Shown piece after piece: positions 44,009 to 53,472 of a stretch of DNA of 64,000 nt (positions are counted from its first letter, which is position 1; every line of letters begins with the position of its first letter). The DNA comes from Roseivirga sp. E12 (GTDB lineage: Bacteria > Bacteroidota > Bacteroidia > Cytophagales > Cyclobacteriaceae), in assembly GCF_017592825.1 (NCBI RefSeq), contig NZ_JAGFMD010000001.1, forward strand, positions 682,001-746,000, in the 5' to 3' direction. The position numbers and the translations under genes are program-made. The notes beneath the pieces are model-generated. The model was not told the origin of the DNA. It made no database searches and saw only the letters and a list, made by a program, of their open reading frames with translations.

Positions 44009-46624
44009 CTATTCAATCCTCAATGTATCTACAGGATTAGACTTGGCAACCCTAAAGGACTGCACGCTTACCGTCAACAAAGCAATCAGCCAAGAGCCAA
44101 GCCCTACCACTAGAAAAACAATCACTCCGATGCTGATTTTATAAGTGTAACCATCTAACCATCCACTCATAAGGAAGTAAGTAACGGGAGCGGCTATTAA
44201 GAACGCTATTAGTACCAATAGTGTGAACTTCTTTGATAAAATCATGACGATTTGACCGACCGAGGCACCAAGCACTTTTCTGATCCCCATTTCTTTTAGT
44301 CTTTGACGTACGGTGAAAGATGCTAAACCGAATAACCCTAGAGAGGCTATAATTATGGCCAAGCCTGAAAGAATGCTAATGACTTTTGTCAGCTGCTGCT
44401 CAGACTGATATAGGCGGCTAAAGTGCTGATCAAGAAATTCATATTCAAATGGTCTTTGAGGAAATAGAGAAGTCCATACAGTTTCGATTTCCTGAACTGC
44501 TGTTTGCAAATTCCCTGCCTTAATCTTGACATTAACCTCACTCCAATAGTTTTCAGTAGGGCTAGTCATGAAAAGTGGCTCTACCTTAAGGTTCAGTTTA
44601 TTGTAATTGAAGTCTTTGGCAATACCTACAATTTGACCCAGCGTGTCGACTCCTCCAAAATGAAAAGGCATGCCGACAACATCATGACCATTTGCACCAA
44701 GTTCTCTTGCTAGAGTTTCATTCACCACAAAGCTTCTTCCCCTTTCATCTGCGGCAAACTCTTTGCTTAACGCTCGACCCTCAAGAATTTCCATTTTGTA
44801 GAAATCAAAGAAGTTATGATCTACTTGAACAAAAGAACTGGAGCCGGTAATTAGAGCGGTGTCAGCTCTATATTGCATTGAGGTTTGATGAAGGTTATTA
44901 CCTAGACGTTGACTTGTAGCAGTCACGTCCAAGATGTTTGATTGATTTTTGAGTTCACTTGACAGTAACTCATACTTATCATTCGTTTCTTGGTACATAT
45001 TCATCACCACCGTTAATTCCTTATCAAAGCCAAGATCAAGGTTCTGCATGTAGTTCAACTGACGTGTCGCTACAGAAGTACCGATAATAATAGCTATAGC
45101 TATGGCATATTGAAAAACCACTAAGGCATTTCTAAACCAAGATTTGCTGTTCGCGGTACCACTCCCCTTTAAAGCCATAACTGGGTTGAACCCAGACATA
45201 ACCAAGGCTGGATAAATACCGGATAGAAGCCCTATGAGAACGGTGATTGCCATTACAACAAGAAGGTTTACCGGCTGAAAAAACAGAGACATACTTAGGT
45301 CTCTATCAATAATTTGGATAAGTGAATTGATAGAAACGAAACACAGACCAAAAGCGATGAGTAAAGCTATAATGGTAAGAACAATGGACTCAGCTACAAA
45401 TTGACCCGTAATTTGTCCTTTGAAAGCCCCTACCGATTTTCGAACCCCCACTTCTCTAGACCTCGTTGCTGCTCTGGCGGTCGAAAGGTTCATGAAATTT
45501 ATACTAGCTATGAGAAGTACAAAAACAGCCAGTATTACAAAGATATTGACTGAGCTCCGGGCAAACTTTTTATGATTATTATAGTCGTGCGTAATGTCCA
45601 TTGAACCTAGATGGACATCAGAAAGCGGCTGAAGGAATAACTCATAGTAATCTAAAGCCTCTTCTCCCATAAATTTCACAAGGAAGTCATCAAACTTGGC
45701 TTCAAGTGATGCGATGTCTACACCAGGTGCTAGCTGCAAATAAGTATTGAGATAATTAGAGCCCCACCCGTTTTGTCGTTGCTCGCTATCCCAAGCTTTG
45801 GTACTCAAAAGAGCATCAAACTGAAGGTGAGAGTTATCCGGAACATCGGCCATGACAGCCGTCACCTTTAAGTTTACATCGTCATTAGGCAGTTTAAGGA
45901 GTTTTCCAATTGGATCTTCATCTCCAAACAAGCGCTCGGCAATGCTTTCGCTAATCACCAAATCAAACATCTCTTGAAATGCTTCATCGATGTTTCCTCT
46001 TACCAATTTGAAATCGAACATCTCTAAGAAGGATGTATCAACTCTGGCTATCTCTCCAATGTAGTGCTGTTGATTCTCATGCTCTACTAAGGTGCGCCCC
46101 ATAGTCCAGTACCGTGTAAAATCGACAACCTCTGGATAATCTGCCAGTAAGTTTGGCCCCATTGGATACATAGAAAGCGCAACTTTCTGCGCAGAAACAG
46201 CGCCAAAAGTTTGGACTTCATCAAGGCGATAGATATTGGCTTTCTTTTCATGAAAACCGTCAAAACTCACTTCATTATTGACAAATAATAGAATAAGTAA
46301 GCAGGAGGCCATTCCCAAGGCAAGGCCGAAAATATTGATAAATGAGTAACCCTTGTATTTCAAAAGGTTTCTGAATGCGATTTTTAAATAGTTTTTGTAC
46401 ATGACCAGTGGATTATAAAATTTGAGTTTTCTTCTTAAATAGATGTTGCGTGTGGAAAGTAGGACATCTTGTAAGTACAAGGACTTCGCTTTCCAGATGT
46501 TCGCTGTGGTTGCCCTTTCATGAAAAAGCTCCATCAAATCACCATCAATATCATCGAATAGTTCTTCTGAAATGACCCATTTCAGAAACCTTCGACTATA
46601 TTTTGGAGGATTATTCAGTCTCAA
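44009..46624 (-). CDS. FtsX/MacB-type ABC permease with N-terminal prefix domain
   Basis: An ~871-residue membrane protein. Residues ~1-70 carry the prefix NPPKYSRRFLKWV...FDDIDGDLMELFHERA found on PadR-linked permeases; the body has two MacB-type halves, each with a periplasmic domain and an FtsX domain. The FtsX signature occurs twice, as REVGVRKSVGA and KEMGIRKVLGA. ATPase domain is absent, so a separate LolD/MacB-like ATPase is needed. I chose a TTG at 46624, which gives a 4 bp TTGA overlap with padR, like the ATGA overlap in the second PadR-permease pair; the frame extends to another TTG at 46657. Substrate unknown. Confidence 0.87.
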   Translation of the reverse strand: MRLNNPPKYSRRFLKWVISEELFDDIDGDLMELFHERATTANIWKAKSLYLQDVLLSTRNIYLRRKLKFYNPLVMYKNYLKIAFRNLLKYKGYSFINIFGLALGMASCLLILLFVNNEVSFDGFHEKKANIYRLDEVQTFGAVSAQKVALSMYPMGPNLLADYPEVVDFTRYWTMGRTLVEHENQQHYIGEIARVDTSFLEMFDFKLVRGNIDEAFQEMFDLVISESIAERLFGDEDPIGKLLKLPNDDVNLKVTAVMADVPDNSHLQFDALLSTKAWDSEQRQNGWGSNYLNTYLQLAPGVDIASLEAKFDDFLVKFMGEEALDYYELFLQPLSDVHLGSMDITHDYNNHKKFARSSVNIFVILAVFVLLIASINFMNLSTARAATRSREVGVRKSVGAFKGQITGQFVAESIVLTIIALLIAFGLCFVSINSLIQIIDRDLSMSLFFQPVNLLVVMAITVLIGLLSGIYPALVMSGFNPVMALKGSGTANSKSWFRNALVVFQYAIAIAIIIGTSVATRQLNYMQNLDLGFDKELTVVMNMYQETNDKYELLSSELKNQSNILDVTATSQRLGNNLHQTSMQYRADTALITGSSSFVQVDHNFFDFYKMEILEGRALSKEFAADERGRSFVVNETLARELGANGHDVVGMPFHFGGVDTLGQIVGIAKDFNYNKLNLKVEPLFMTSPTENYWSEVNVKIKAGNLQTAVQEIETVWTSLFPQRPFEYEFLDQHFSRLYQSEQQLTKVISILSGLAIIIASLGLFGLASFTVRQRLKEMGIRKVLGASVGQIVMILSKKFTLLVLIAFLIAAPVTYFLMSGWLDGYTYKISIGVIVFLVVGLGSWLIALLTVSVQSFRVAKSNPVDTLRIE

Positions 46625-46950
46625 GATGTGGTTGATATTTGTGGTAACGTCTTCCAAAAAGACTCACGCTTCTCCTTAGACTCCTTAAGCATATTAATGC
46701 CGAAATTGGTAACCTTGAATAGCCGCTTGTTCTTTCCGCCACGCTTAGCCTCAGCTCCTCCTCTTGAGGATTCTACAAGGCCTTTGTCTTCCATACGATA
46801 AAGTGCGGTATGGACTGCAGAAATATTAGACTTGCGTCCAACCCTTTCTAACAGTTCAGACTGTATACTAACGGCATATGCATTCTCATCAAGAGAAGCA
46901 ACTGCCAGCAAGACCAGCTCTTCAAATTCACCTAGATGTATTCCTTTCAT
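46621..46950 (-). CDS. PadR-family transcriptional regulator
   Basis: A 109-residue winged-helix repressor-like protein: GEFEELVLLAVASL, then the HTH with ISAVHTALYRMEDKGLVESSRGGAEAKRGG and the wing ending in LFKVTNFGINML. It lacks the long C-terminal dimerisation helix of some PadR proteins, as is usual for this short type. It precedes and overlaps the permease gene, so probably autoregulates the pair. Candidate operators are the repeats at 46973-47020. Confidence 0.9.
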   Translation of the reverse strand: MKGIHLGEFEELVLLAVASLDENAYAVSIQSELLERVGRKSNISAVHTALYRMEDKGLVESSRGGAEAKRGGKNKRLFKVTNFGINMLKESKEKRESFWKTLPQISTTS

Positions 46951-46972
46951 AATTCAAAGAAAGCAATATTCA

Positions 46973-47020
46973 TAACAATTGTAAACATTATGGAATTCAT
47001 TTTCCTAACATTTGTAAACA
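46973..47020. promoter_or_regulatory. Paired operator-like direct repeats upstream of padR
   Basis: Two 15 bp copies, TAACAATTGTAAACA at 46973-46987 and TAACATTTGTAAACA at 47006-47020, differ at one base and start 33 bp apart, about three helical turns. They lie in the divergent region between padR and the AraC gene. Confidence 0.5.
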
Positions 47021-47100
47021 ATAGACTGAGAACTTTCTAAATCGTTACATTCATTTCGAATATTTATTGATCTTATCTTAGTGGATTCAATCTCGTTGCA

Positions 47101-47901
47101 ATGATCTACGAACATATAGCTCCTTCCCTTAGCCTATCCCGTTTCATTAAGTCCTACTGGCTTATTGATAGCGAAGGCGATGCAACACAGCACAGGCAAA
47201 AAATCATACCTGATGGCTACCCTGAGTTAATTTTTCATTATGGTGATCCTTATCGTATAAACATTGATGGCGAATGGTATACGCAGGAAAGCGAATTGAC
47301 TGCTGGCCAGATTAGAAAACACTTTTTCCTAGAAAACACCGGGAAGTCAGGAATGATTGGCATCAAGCTCATGCCTACTTCGCTGACTCAACTCTTCGGT
47401 ATAGACATGTCTCTGTTCAAGGACAATGTAAAACCAATCTCAACATTAGACATCGACTTGACTCAACATCTTCCAAAGGCTAGTCTGGAAGGCAAAGATT
47501 TATTCATAAATTCCTTCGAAGACATAGTCAAGAACCAACTATCTAATGTCTCAAAAGAGCAAAGTGCAGTAGAAGTTGCCGTATTGGAAACCCTAAATAC
47601 CAAAGGAGGAATTTCAATCTCAAAGCTTTGTCAAGAAATAGGAATTAGTGAAAGACATCTTGAAAGGCAGTTTTCTAAATATGTGGGCTTGAGTCCCAAA
47701 TTTTATGCTCGAATCGTAAGGTTTGCTCATATTTTCGAGTTGATGCAAAATCAGGATAACTCTTGGAGTGATCTTGTTTATGCCTCGGGCTTTTATGATC
47801 AATCTCACTTTATCAAAAATTTCAAAGAATTTACTGGTGAAGATCCCTCAGCCTATGGCTTTAACGAAAAGAACATGGCCAATTTTCACCTAAATCAATA
47901 G
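47101..47901 (+). CDS. AraC-family transcriptional regulator
   Basis: A 266-residue regulator. The N-terminal ~140 residues match the DUF6597-like sensor part (SRFIKSYWLIDSEGDATQHRQ, KIIPDGYPELIFHYGDPY), and the C-terminal 100 carry the two helix-turn-helix units of AraC, with ISISKLCQEIGISERHLERQF and GFYDQSHFIKNFKEFTGEDP. Divergent from padR, so the two may share regulation. The next gene encodes a DUF6265 protein and could be its target. Confidence 0.9.
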   Translation: MIYEHIAPSLSLSRFIKSYWLIDSEGDATQHRQKIIPDGYPELIFHYGDPYRINIDGEWYTQESELTAGQIRKHFFLENTGKSGMIGIKLMPTSLTQLFGIDMSLFKDNVKPISTLDIDLTQHLPKASLEGKDLFINSFEDIVKNQLSNVSKEQSAVEVAVLETLNTKGGISISKLCQEIGISERHLERQFSKYVGLSPKFYARIVRFAHIFELMQNQDNSWSDLVYASGFYDQSHFIKNFKEFTGEDPSAYGFNEKNMANFHLNQ

Positions 47902-47959
47902 ATGTCGGCTTTTTACAATACAAGGCACTGAAGAGGCCATAATTTGGGCATCAAAAACA

Positions 47960-48436
47960 ATGAAAAGAATCATCCTATCCTTTCTTTTAGTCCTTTCAAC
48001 ATACTGTTTCACATTTGCTCAATCTAAACCCAATGATTCAACAGAAAAGCAATTGCAAAAGCTCGAATGGATTCTAGGTGAATGGAACCGAACCAATGTC
48101 CGCCCATGGGTAACCGCAACAGAAACATGGAGTCGAACTTCCAAGTATGTTTTCGAAGGTATTGGCGTTAGTATGAAAGGAAGCGATACGACCTTTGTTG
48201 AAAAACTAAGGATTGAAATGAAGGATGACGCAGTTTATTATGTGGCCGATGTAAAAGAGAATGCGACCCCTACTTATTTTAAAATTACCAAGTTTAACGA
48301 CTCAGGCTTTGTCAGCGAAAACCCTGAGCATGACTTCCCGAAAATGATAAGCTACGAATTGAAAGACGGGACGCTTACTGCCATTATCTCGGACGGAGGC
48401 AATAAGAGAATGGGTTTTGTCTTTCAGAAAAACTGA
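47960..48436 (+). CDS. Exported DUF6265 family protein
   Basis: A 158-residue protein with a signal peptide (LSFLLVLSTYCFTFAQ) and a domain I know as DUF6265: LEWILGEWNRTNVRPWVTATETWSRTSKYVFEG in the N-terminal half and FVSENPEHDFPKMISYELKDG in the second half, a calycin-like barrel. Function is not established, perhaps lipocalin-like binding. It follows the AraC gene by 58 bp on the same strand and could be its target. Confidence 0.8.
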   Translation: MKRIILSFLLVLSTYCFTFAQSKPNDSTEKQLQKLEWILGEWNRTNVRPWVTATETWSRTSKYVFEGIGVSMKGSDTTFVEKLRIEMKDDAVYYVADVKENATPTYFKITKFNDSGFVSENPEHDFPKMISYELKDGTLTAIISDGGNKRMGFVFQKN

Positions 48437-48494
48437 AGTCATCTGAACCAAGATACTTCATATATACCATTAGGAAAATGGGTACCTTTGCCGG

Positions 48495-49340
48495 ATGTCT
48501 GGCGAAGTTAAAGTTGTTTCATTCTTTTCCATTGCACTTGTTGTTCTTGTCCTGGCTAATTCCAAAAAGGATGATGTAATTGAGCCAGAACAGGTCACGG
48601 TGCTGCAAACTGAAGTAAGGGAAGTAAATAACCCAACAGATATTGAGCCTATTTCATCAGGACTTGTAAAGCCAATCCTTTATACTAAGGTAACGAGCCT
48701 GCGTCCTTTGCCCCCATTTGAAGACAAGACCAGGTTTGTTCAACTCATATTACCTGCTATTCTGGTCGCTAAACATAAAATCGAAGAGGATAGATTAAGA
48801 CTGGCCGCCCTTACAAATGCTTTAGAATGGTCAGCAGCAGACAGCACTTTTCTGCAGCATTTAAGCAAAGCCTATCGCACGGATGATATCACCCTTCTTG
48901 ATAGAAGACTTCGGACCCATCCCAATAGCATTGTTTTAGCACAAGCGGCTGTTGAATCGGGATGGGGCAAATCCAGATTTTTCAAAGAAGCGAATAACTT
49001 ATTCGGTATTTGGTCTTACCGTGCCAATGAGCCGAGAATTAGAGCTAGTGTAAGCCGGCTGGACTACCAGGTTTACTTGCGGAGTTATGATAACTTATCT
49101 GAATCTATTATCGATTACTTCCAAACTATAGGTCGTGCTAAACCATATACAGCTTTCAGAAAGAAGAGAATGGAAACAAGCGATATTGATGCCCTATTAC
49201 CTCTTCTCAGTCAGTATTCCGAGCGTAAGGAAGAATACGTAAGACAACTAAGGTCAATGATCAAATTCAACGAGTTTGAACAGTATGATAACTATAGCAT
49301 AGACCCAAGTTATTTTGTTTCCAAAGTGGTAGAAGAATGA
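48495..49340 (+). CDS. Glucosaminidase-domain (Bax-like) protein
   Basis: A 281-residue protein with an N-terminal hydrophobic anchor (residues ~7-22) and a C-terminal glucosaminidase domain of the Bax type. The catalytic Glu is in LAQAAVESGWGKSRF; the ANNLFGIWSY and YQVYLRSYDNLSESIIDYF segments follow as in N-acetylglucosaminidases of the lysozyme-like fold. It is likely to cut peptidoglycan glycan strands in the periplasm. It overlaps the next gene by 4 bp, which in turn overlaps the hemerythrin-like gene by 4 bp, forming a three-gene operon. Confidence 0.87.
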   Translation: MSGEVKVVSFFSIALVVLVLANSKKDDVIEPEQVTVLQTEVREVNNPTDIEPISSGLVKPILYTKVTSLRPLPPFEDKTRFVQLILPAILVAKHKIEEDRLRLAALTNALEWSAADSTFLQHLSKAYRTDDITLLDRRLRTHPNSIVLAQAAVESGWGKSRFFKEANNLFGIWSYRANEPRIRASVSRLDYQVYLRSYDNLSESIIDYFQTIGRAKPYTAFRKKRMETSDIDALLPLLSQYSERKEEYVRQLRSMIKFNEFEQYDNYSIDPSYFVSKVVEE

Positions 49341-50362
49341 AAGGACTCATTCTTTTGCTGTGCTTCTTTTCTCAAAGTTCTCTGTGTTTCGCATTCCAAC
49401 AGGCCAATATTTCTGCCTTCGTTTACCATCGTTTTGGTGATGATCGATTTCCATCAACAAATATTGACTTAGACAAATTTGAAGAGCAACTCATATTCCT
49501 AAAAGACAATGGTTATTTGGTGCTTAGTCTTGGCGAGGCATTAATCGGATTAAAAGAACAAGATAAGGACTCTAAAATAGCAGTAATCACTATTGACGAT
49601 GCCTATAAGAGTTTCTATATCAATGGATGGCCACTTTTGAAGCAGTACGGATTCGCAGCCACTTTGTATGTAAATACGAAAACTGTCGGGGCTTCTGATT
49701 TTATGGATTGGGACGAGCTCAAAGAAGTTCAGGAAGCTGGAATAGAAATAGGCAACCATTCTCATGCTCACCCCTATTTCCTGAATGATTTTGAGATGAG
49801 AGACTTTATCAATGATTTAGACCAGAGTAATAAGGCATTCGAAAATGGTTTGAAGCATCTTCCGAAGACCTATGCTTATCCTTATGGCGAATGGAATCAA
49901 GACATGGCTAATGTTCTTGATTCTCTGGGATACACAAGTGCATCGGCACAAAATTCAGGAGTAATCTACCTGCAGTCAGATCGCTTTAGCCTACCTCGTT
50001 TCCCCATGTCAAATGACTTTGCTGATATGAAGGCTTTTAAAGAAAAGTTGAATGTGAATGCTCTTGATGTGAATGGCATTGAGGTATATAAAACAGGCAG
50101 TATGGGCTCTGAAAAGGCCCCAAGAATCATTGTTAGCTTTAATGAGGGGGATTTAGACGTCAAAAGTCTTCAGGTTTTTGTTCAAGGCAACGAGGCCAAT
50201 AAATCATTAACCGTTGGGAAAGATGGTTTGGCTAAGCTCACAATATCTCCCAAATCACCAATCGACAGAAGAAGAACTTTGTTTACCATAACTGTTCCTA
50301 ATCGCAAGGGAGAATGGTCGTGGTATAGCTACTCTTGGGTCATTCCATCTCTCAGTAAATGA
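49337..50362 (+). CDS. Exported polysaccharide deacetylase
   Basis: A 341-residue protein with a signal peptide (LILLLCFFSQSSLCFA) and a NodB-type deacetylase domain in the first ~230 residues. Metal motifs are TIDDAYKSF (Asp-Asp), GNHSHAHP (two His) and YAYPYGEWN; the catalytic set is complete. The C-terminal ~110 residues form a beta-rich, probably Ig-like domain. It should remove acetyl groups from an N-acetylated glycan. The glucosaminidase gene upstream overlaps by 4 bp, supporting a role in wall or exopolysaccharide processing. Confidence 0.9.
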   Translation: MKGLILLLCFFSQSSLCFAFQQANISAFVYHRFGDDRFPSTNIDLDKFEEQLIFLKDNGYLVLSLGEALIGLKEQDKDSKIAVITIDDAYKSFYINGWPLLKQYGFAATLYVNTKTVGASDFMDWDELKEVQEAGIEIGNHSHAHPYFLNDFEMRDFINDLDQSNKAFENGLKHLPKTYAYPYGEWNQDMANVLDSLGYTSASAQNSGVIYLQSDRFSLPRFPMSNDFADMKAFKEKLNVNALDVNGIEVYKTGSMGSEKAPRIIVSFNEGDLDVKSLQVFVQGNEANKSLTVGKDGLAKLTISPKSPIDRRRTLFTITVPNRKGEWSWYSYSWVIPSLSK

Positions 50363-50790
50363 AACGACACGATTCTCTGGTTCTGCTATCACGATTTCAT
50401 CGTTCATGCCTTTTTTTGGCACTGATTGCGAAGGAAAACTCTCCGGAGGTCAAAGGCTACCCAACAGATATCCTTGGCAAAATTGATTATGCGATTTCCT
50501 TTTATGATGGCCCTCTCAAAAAGCATTTTGAATTAGAAGAACGGCTATGGAATTATATTTCAAACCGATCAAATGAACTGAAAACCATTATTGACGAACT
50601 GACTGCCGAACGGATACAGTTACATGAATTGTTCATTGCGCTTAGTATGAATAATTCTGAATCTACACTTAACCAAATAGGGAATTTATTGGAAACACAT
50701 GTTCGTAAAGAAGAAAGAGTTCTCTTTCAGCAGATACAAAACGATCTTACCGAAAAAGAACTCTCACATATTGCTACAATCCTAAGTTAA
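50359..50790 (+). CDS. Hemerythrin-like HHE protein
   Basis: A 143-residue four-helix protein with the pattern of a hemerythrin HHE cation-binding domain: RHDSLVLLSRFHRS, GPLKKHFELEERLWNYI, ERIQLHELF and LLETHVRKEERVLFQ. The His and Glu ligands for a di-iron site are present. Members sense oxygen or handle oxidative or iron stress. It is the third gene of the glucosaminidase-deacetylase operon by a 4 bp overlap, an odd partner for wall enzymes. It converges on the next permease gene with no gap. Confidence 0.83.
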   Translation: MKRHDSLVLLSRFHRSCLFLALIAKENSPEVKGYPTDILGKIDYAISFYDGPLKKHFELEERLWNYISNRSNELKTIIDELTAERIQLHELFIALSMNNSESTLNQIGNLLETHVRKEERVLFQQIQNDLTEKELSHIATILS

Positions 50791-53472
50791 TTATTCCACT
50801 CGAAGAGCTTTAATAGGGTTAGATCTTGAGGCTCTCACTGCATGGTAGCTGATTACCAAAAACATAATAGAGAAAGAGAGCACACCACTGATTAGAAATA
50901 CCATTACCCCCACATCAACTCGGTAGGCAAAATCGCTCAACCACTGGTTCATTAGGTACCAGGTAATAGGAATAGATATTATAAAGGCTAAGATCAGTTG
51001 TTGACTGAATTGTCTTAGAAGCATACTTAAGATGGTAAAGGTTGGAGCTCCCAAAACCTTTCTAATTCCAATCTCTTTGATCTTATTATTGACTACCATT
51101 ATGGTAAGTCCCAACAATCCAAATGAAGCAATCAAAATACTGATGATGGTCGCAATACCTGCAATTTGATTTACCCTAGACTCATTCTCGTACATCAGTC
51201 TTAGTCTCTCATCGATAAAGCTAAAGCTCAATTCTTCATTGGGAAATGTACCTGCCCAAGTCTCTTCTAAAAGGCTTTGAACTCCAAGTAGGCTATTACC
51301 AGTATACTTGAAAAATACCTTTGGTATTGGACTGGAATTTATGCTAAAGTCACTTGCACCTTGTACCATTGGACGCGCATTCTGAGTAATTATTAACGGG
51401 CTTACTTCAGTGTGGAGTGATTGAAAATTGAAATCTTTTACCACACCCACTATGCGGTGCGTTCCGAAATCGTTGCCAGGCAATTGTTTTCCCAGTGGGC
51501 TTTCAGTATTAAAAAAGTATGCCGCTGCCGCTTCATTAATAATAATGGACTCTGTCTTATCAATTTCTAGTTCTGGGTCAAAATCTCTTCCCGCAACGAG
51601 CTCAATTCCAAAGCTAGAGTTATAATAGGCATCCGTAATAAGGAGAGAAAATTGTCTGAATTGACCTTGTTTATCACTAAAACCTAGACCTGTCCAGCCA
51701 GACGTACCGAACATATGATTAGCCGTACCAATGCTCTTTATATCAGGATACGTCTGCAGCTTTGACTTTAGAATCTCTGCATTTTCAAAACCGCTATTGA
51801 TTCTGTCTATGAGACCTGATGCATCCGGTTTGGAATATAAGTTTACATAAACCATGGCCTCTCTTTCGTATCCCAAATCTGAATTTTGCAGGAAATTGAG
51901 TTGGCTTCTCATCACCATTGATCCTGAAATAAGAAAAATGGTCAGCAGCAGCTGAAAAACCATTAAAGACTTTCTGAAAAAACCTGCCCCTTTGCTACTC
52001 TGAGCACCTTTAAGCACGCTAAGCAATTTGAGGTTTGATAGGACAAACGCAGGATACAGACCTGTCAATATTCCAACTGTCAGTACTATGCCTAAGAATA
52101 AAATTACATTCGAGTAATCGACAGGTATTGCAATTTGGGTTCCTGCCAACTGATTAAATGTTGGTAATAACAGATAGGCCAGTCCAAAACCAGTGAGTGC
52201 GGCAAAAGCCGTAATGAGCAAACTTTCTGACAGGTACTGCCAAACCAAACCTTTCTTTTGTGCTCCCACTACCTTACGAATACCTACTTCTTTAGCTCTC
52301 TTAATAGATTGTCCGGTTGACAAAGTAGTGTAATTCATACAGGCCATAATCAATACCAAAAGGCCGATAGTTGCCAATACGTAGACGTAATTAGGGTTGC
52401 CTACGGGCATAGCGGCCGCTGGGAAATCAGTATTCAAATGGATGTCGGTCAAAGGCTGAAGCCCCAATACATACTCGCCTTCCTGGACCTCATCAGCCAA
52501 TACTGTTCTAATCATACCTGGCAACTTAGCCTCAACGGATTCTACACTTGCATTCTCCTTCAGCAAGACGAAAGTTTCTGGCGCAATATTAAACCATGCT
52601 TGTAAAGCACGAGGACTATAGAAGCGTTCCATATCCTCATTAGACACTATCATATCGGCCTGAAAGCCAGTATTCCTTGGCATATTCTCCATTACCGCAG
52701 AAACCTGATAAGAAAGCTGCTCATCGCCTATCTGAAGTACTAGCTCCTTGCCTACAGCATCATCCGAACCGAAGTATTTCTGAGCATATTCCTCAGAAAG
52801 CACCACATCTTGTCGGCCCAAGGGCTTGGCTGCATTGCCTTTATTCAGATTAAAAGTGAAAACATCGAAGAAGTTTGGTGATACAATGGATACCAACTCA
52901 TTGATTCGGTTCTCGCCTTCTCCAACTAAAAATCGATTGTAGTCTACTCTAACCGTGGCTTCTACTTCGGGTATATTGGCCTCAAGTGCGCCCGCTAACG
53001 GCAACGGAGAAGAAGTATAGAAAAATTGTTGTCCCTCACCGTAGTCTTCCTTGGCCCAGGTTCTGTAAATACGATCGCCCTTCTCATGGAATTTATCAAA
53101 GCTTAGTTCTTGTCTAACATATAGGGAAATGAGAATAAAGCAAGCCATACCTATGGCAATACTGCCAATGTTGAGTGCTGTATTGGTCTTCTGTTTCCAA
53201 AGGACCCTTGCTGCTACCTTAAAATTGTTCCTTGTCATTGTAATGATATTTGAGTTTAACCTTTTTGATTTCTTGAGATTTGACCACTTAAAGAACCTCA
53301 GTACATCCCAGATGAACTTGGCTTTTGCCAATACTGGGGGCTGCTTATTGATTCTTGCTTCGAATAGTTCATGAACGTCTCCTTGTATTTCTTCAAGGAA
53401 TTGTTCCTTACAATAGAGCTCTAAGAAGCGATCGGCCCATTTGGGTGGTGATATGTGTGGGCGTTTATTCAA
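50791..53472 (-). CDS. FtsX/MacB-type ABC permease with N-terminal prefix domain
   Basis: An 893-residue permease of the same design as the one at 44.0 kb. The prefix SPPKWADRFLELY...FLEEIQGDVHELFEARI aligns with that protein's prefix; then two halves, each with a MacB periplasmic domain and FtsX domain, with signatures KEVGIRKVVGA and KEIGIRKVLGA. The ATG overlaps the padR TGA (ATGA). ATPase partner not in the window. The substrate is unknown; MacB/FtsX systems move lipids, lipoproteins or peptides or transmit force to periplasmic enzymes. Confidence 0.9.
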   Translation of the reverse strand: MNKRPHISPPKWADRFLELYCKEQFLEEIQGDVHELFEARINKQPPVLAKAKFIWDVLRFFKWSNLKKSKRLNSNIITMTRNNFKVAARVLWKQKTNTALNIGSIAIGMACFILISLYVRQELSFDKFHEKGDRIYRTWAKEDYGEGQQFFYTSSPLPLAGALEANIPEVEATVRVDYNRFLVGEGENRINELVSIVSPNFFDVFTFNLNKGNAAKPLGRQDVVLSEEYAQKYFGSDDAVGKELVLQIGDEQLSYQVSAVMENMPRNTGFQADMIVSNEDMERFYSPRALQAWFNIAPETFVLLKENASVESVEAKLPGMIRTVLADEVQEGEYVLGLQPLTDIHLNTDFPAAAMPVGNPNYVYVLATIGLLVLIMACMNYTTLSTGQSIKRAKEVGIRKVVGAQKKGLVWQYLSESLLITAFAALTGFGLAYLLLPTFNQLAGTQIAIPVDYSNVILFLGIVLTVGILTGLYPAFVLSNLKLLSVLKGAQSSKGAGFFRKSLMVFQLLLTIFLISGSMVMRSQLNFLQNSDLGYEREAMVYVNLYSKPDASGLIDRINSGFENAEILKSKLQTYPDIKSIGTANHMFGTSGWTGLGFSDKQGQFRQFSLLITDAYYNSSFGIELVAGRDFDPELEIDKTESIIINEAAAAYFFNTESPLGKQLPGNDFGTHRIVGVVKDFNFQSLHTEVSPLIITQNARPMVQGASDFSINSSPIPKVFFKYTGNSLLGVQSLLEETWAGTFPNEELSFSFIDERLRLMYENESRVNQIAGIATIISILIASFGLLGLTIMVVNNKIKEIGIRKVLGAPTFTILSMLLRQFSQQLILAFIISIPITWYLMNQWLSDFAYRVDVGVMVFLISGVLSFSIMFLVISYHAVRASRSNPIKALRVE

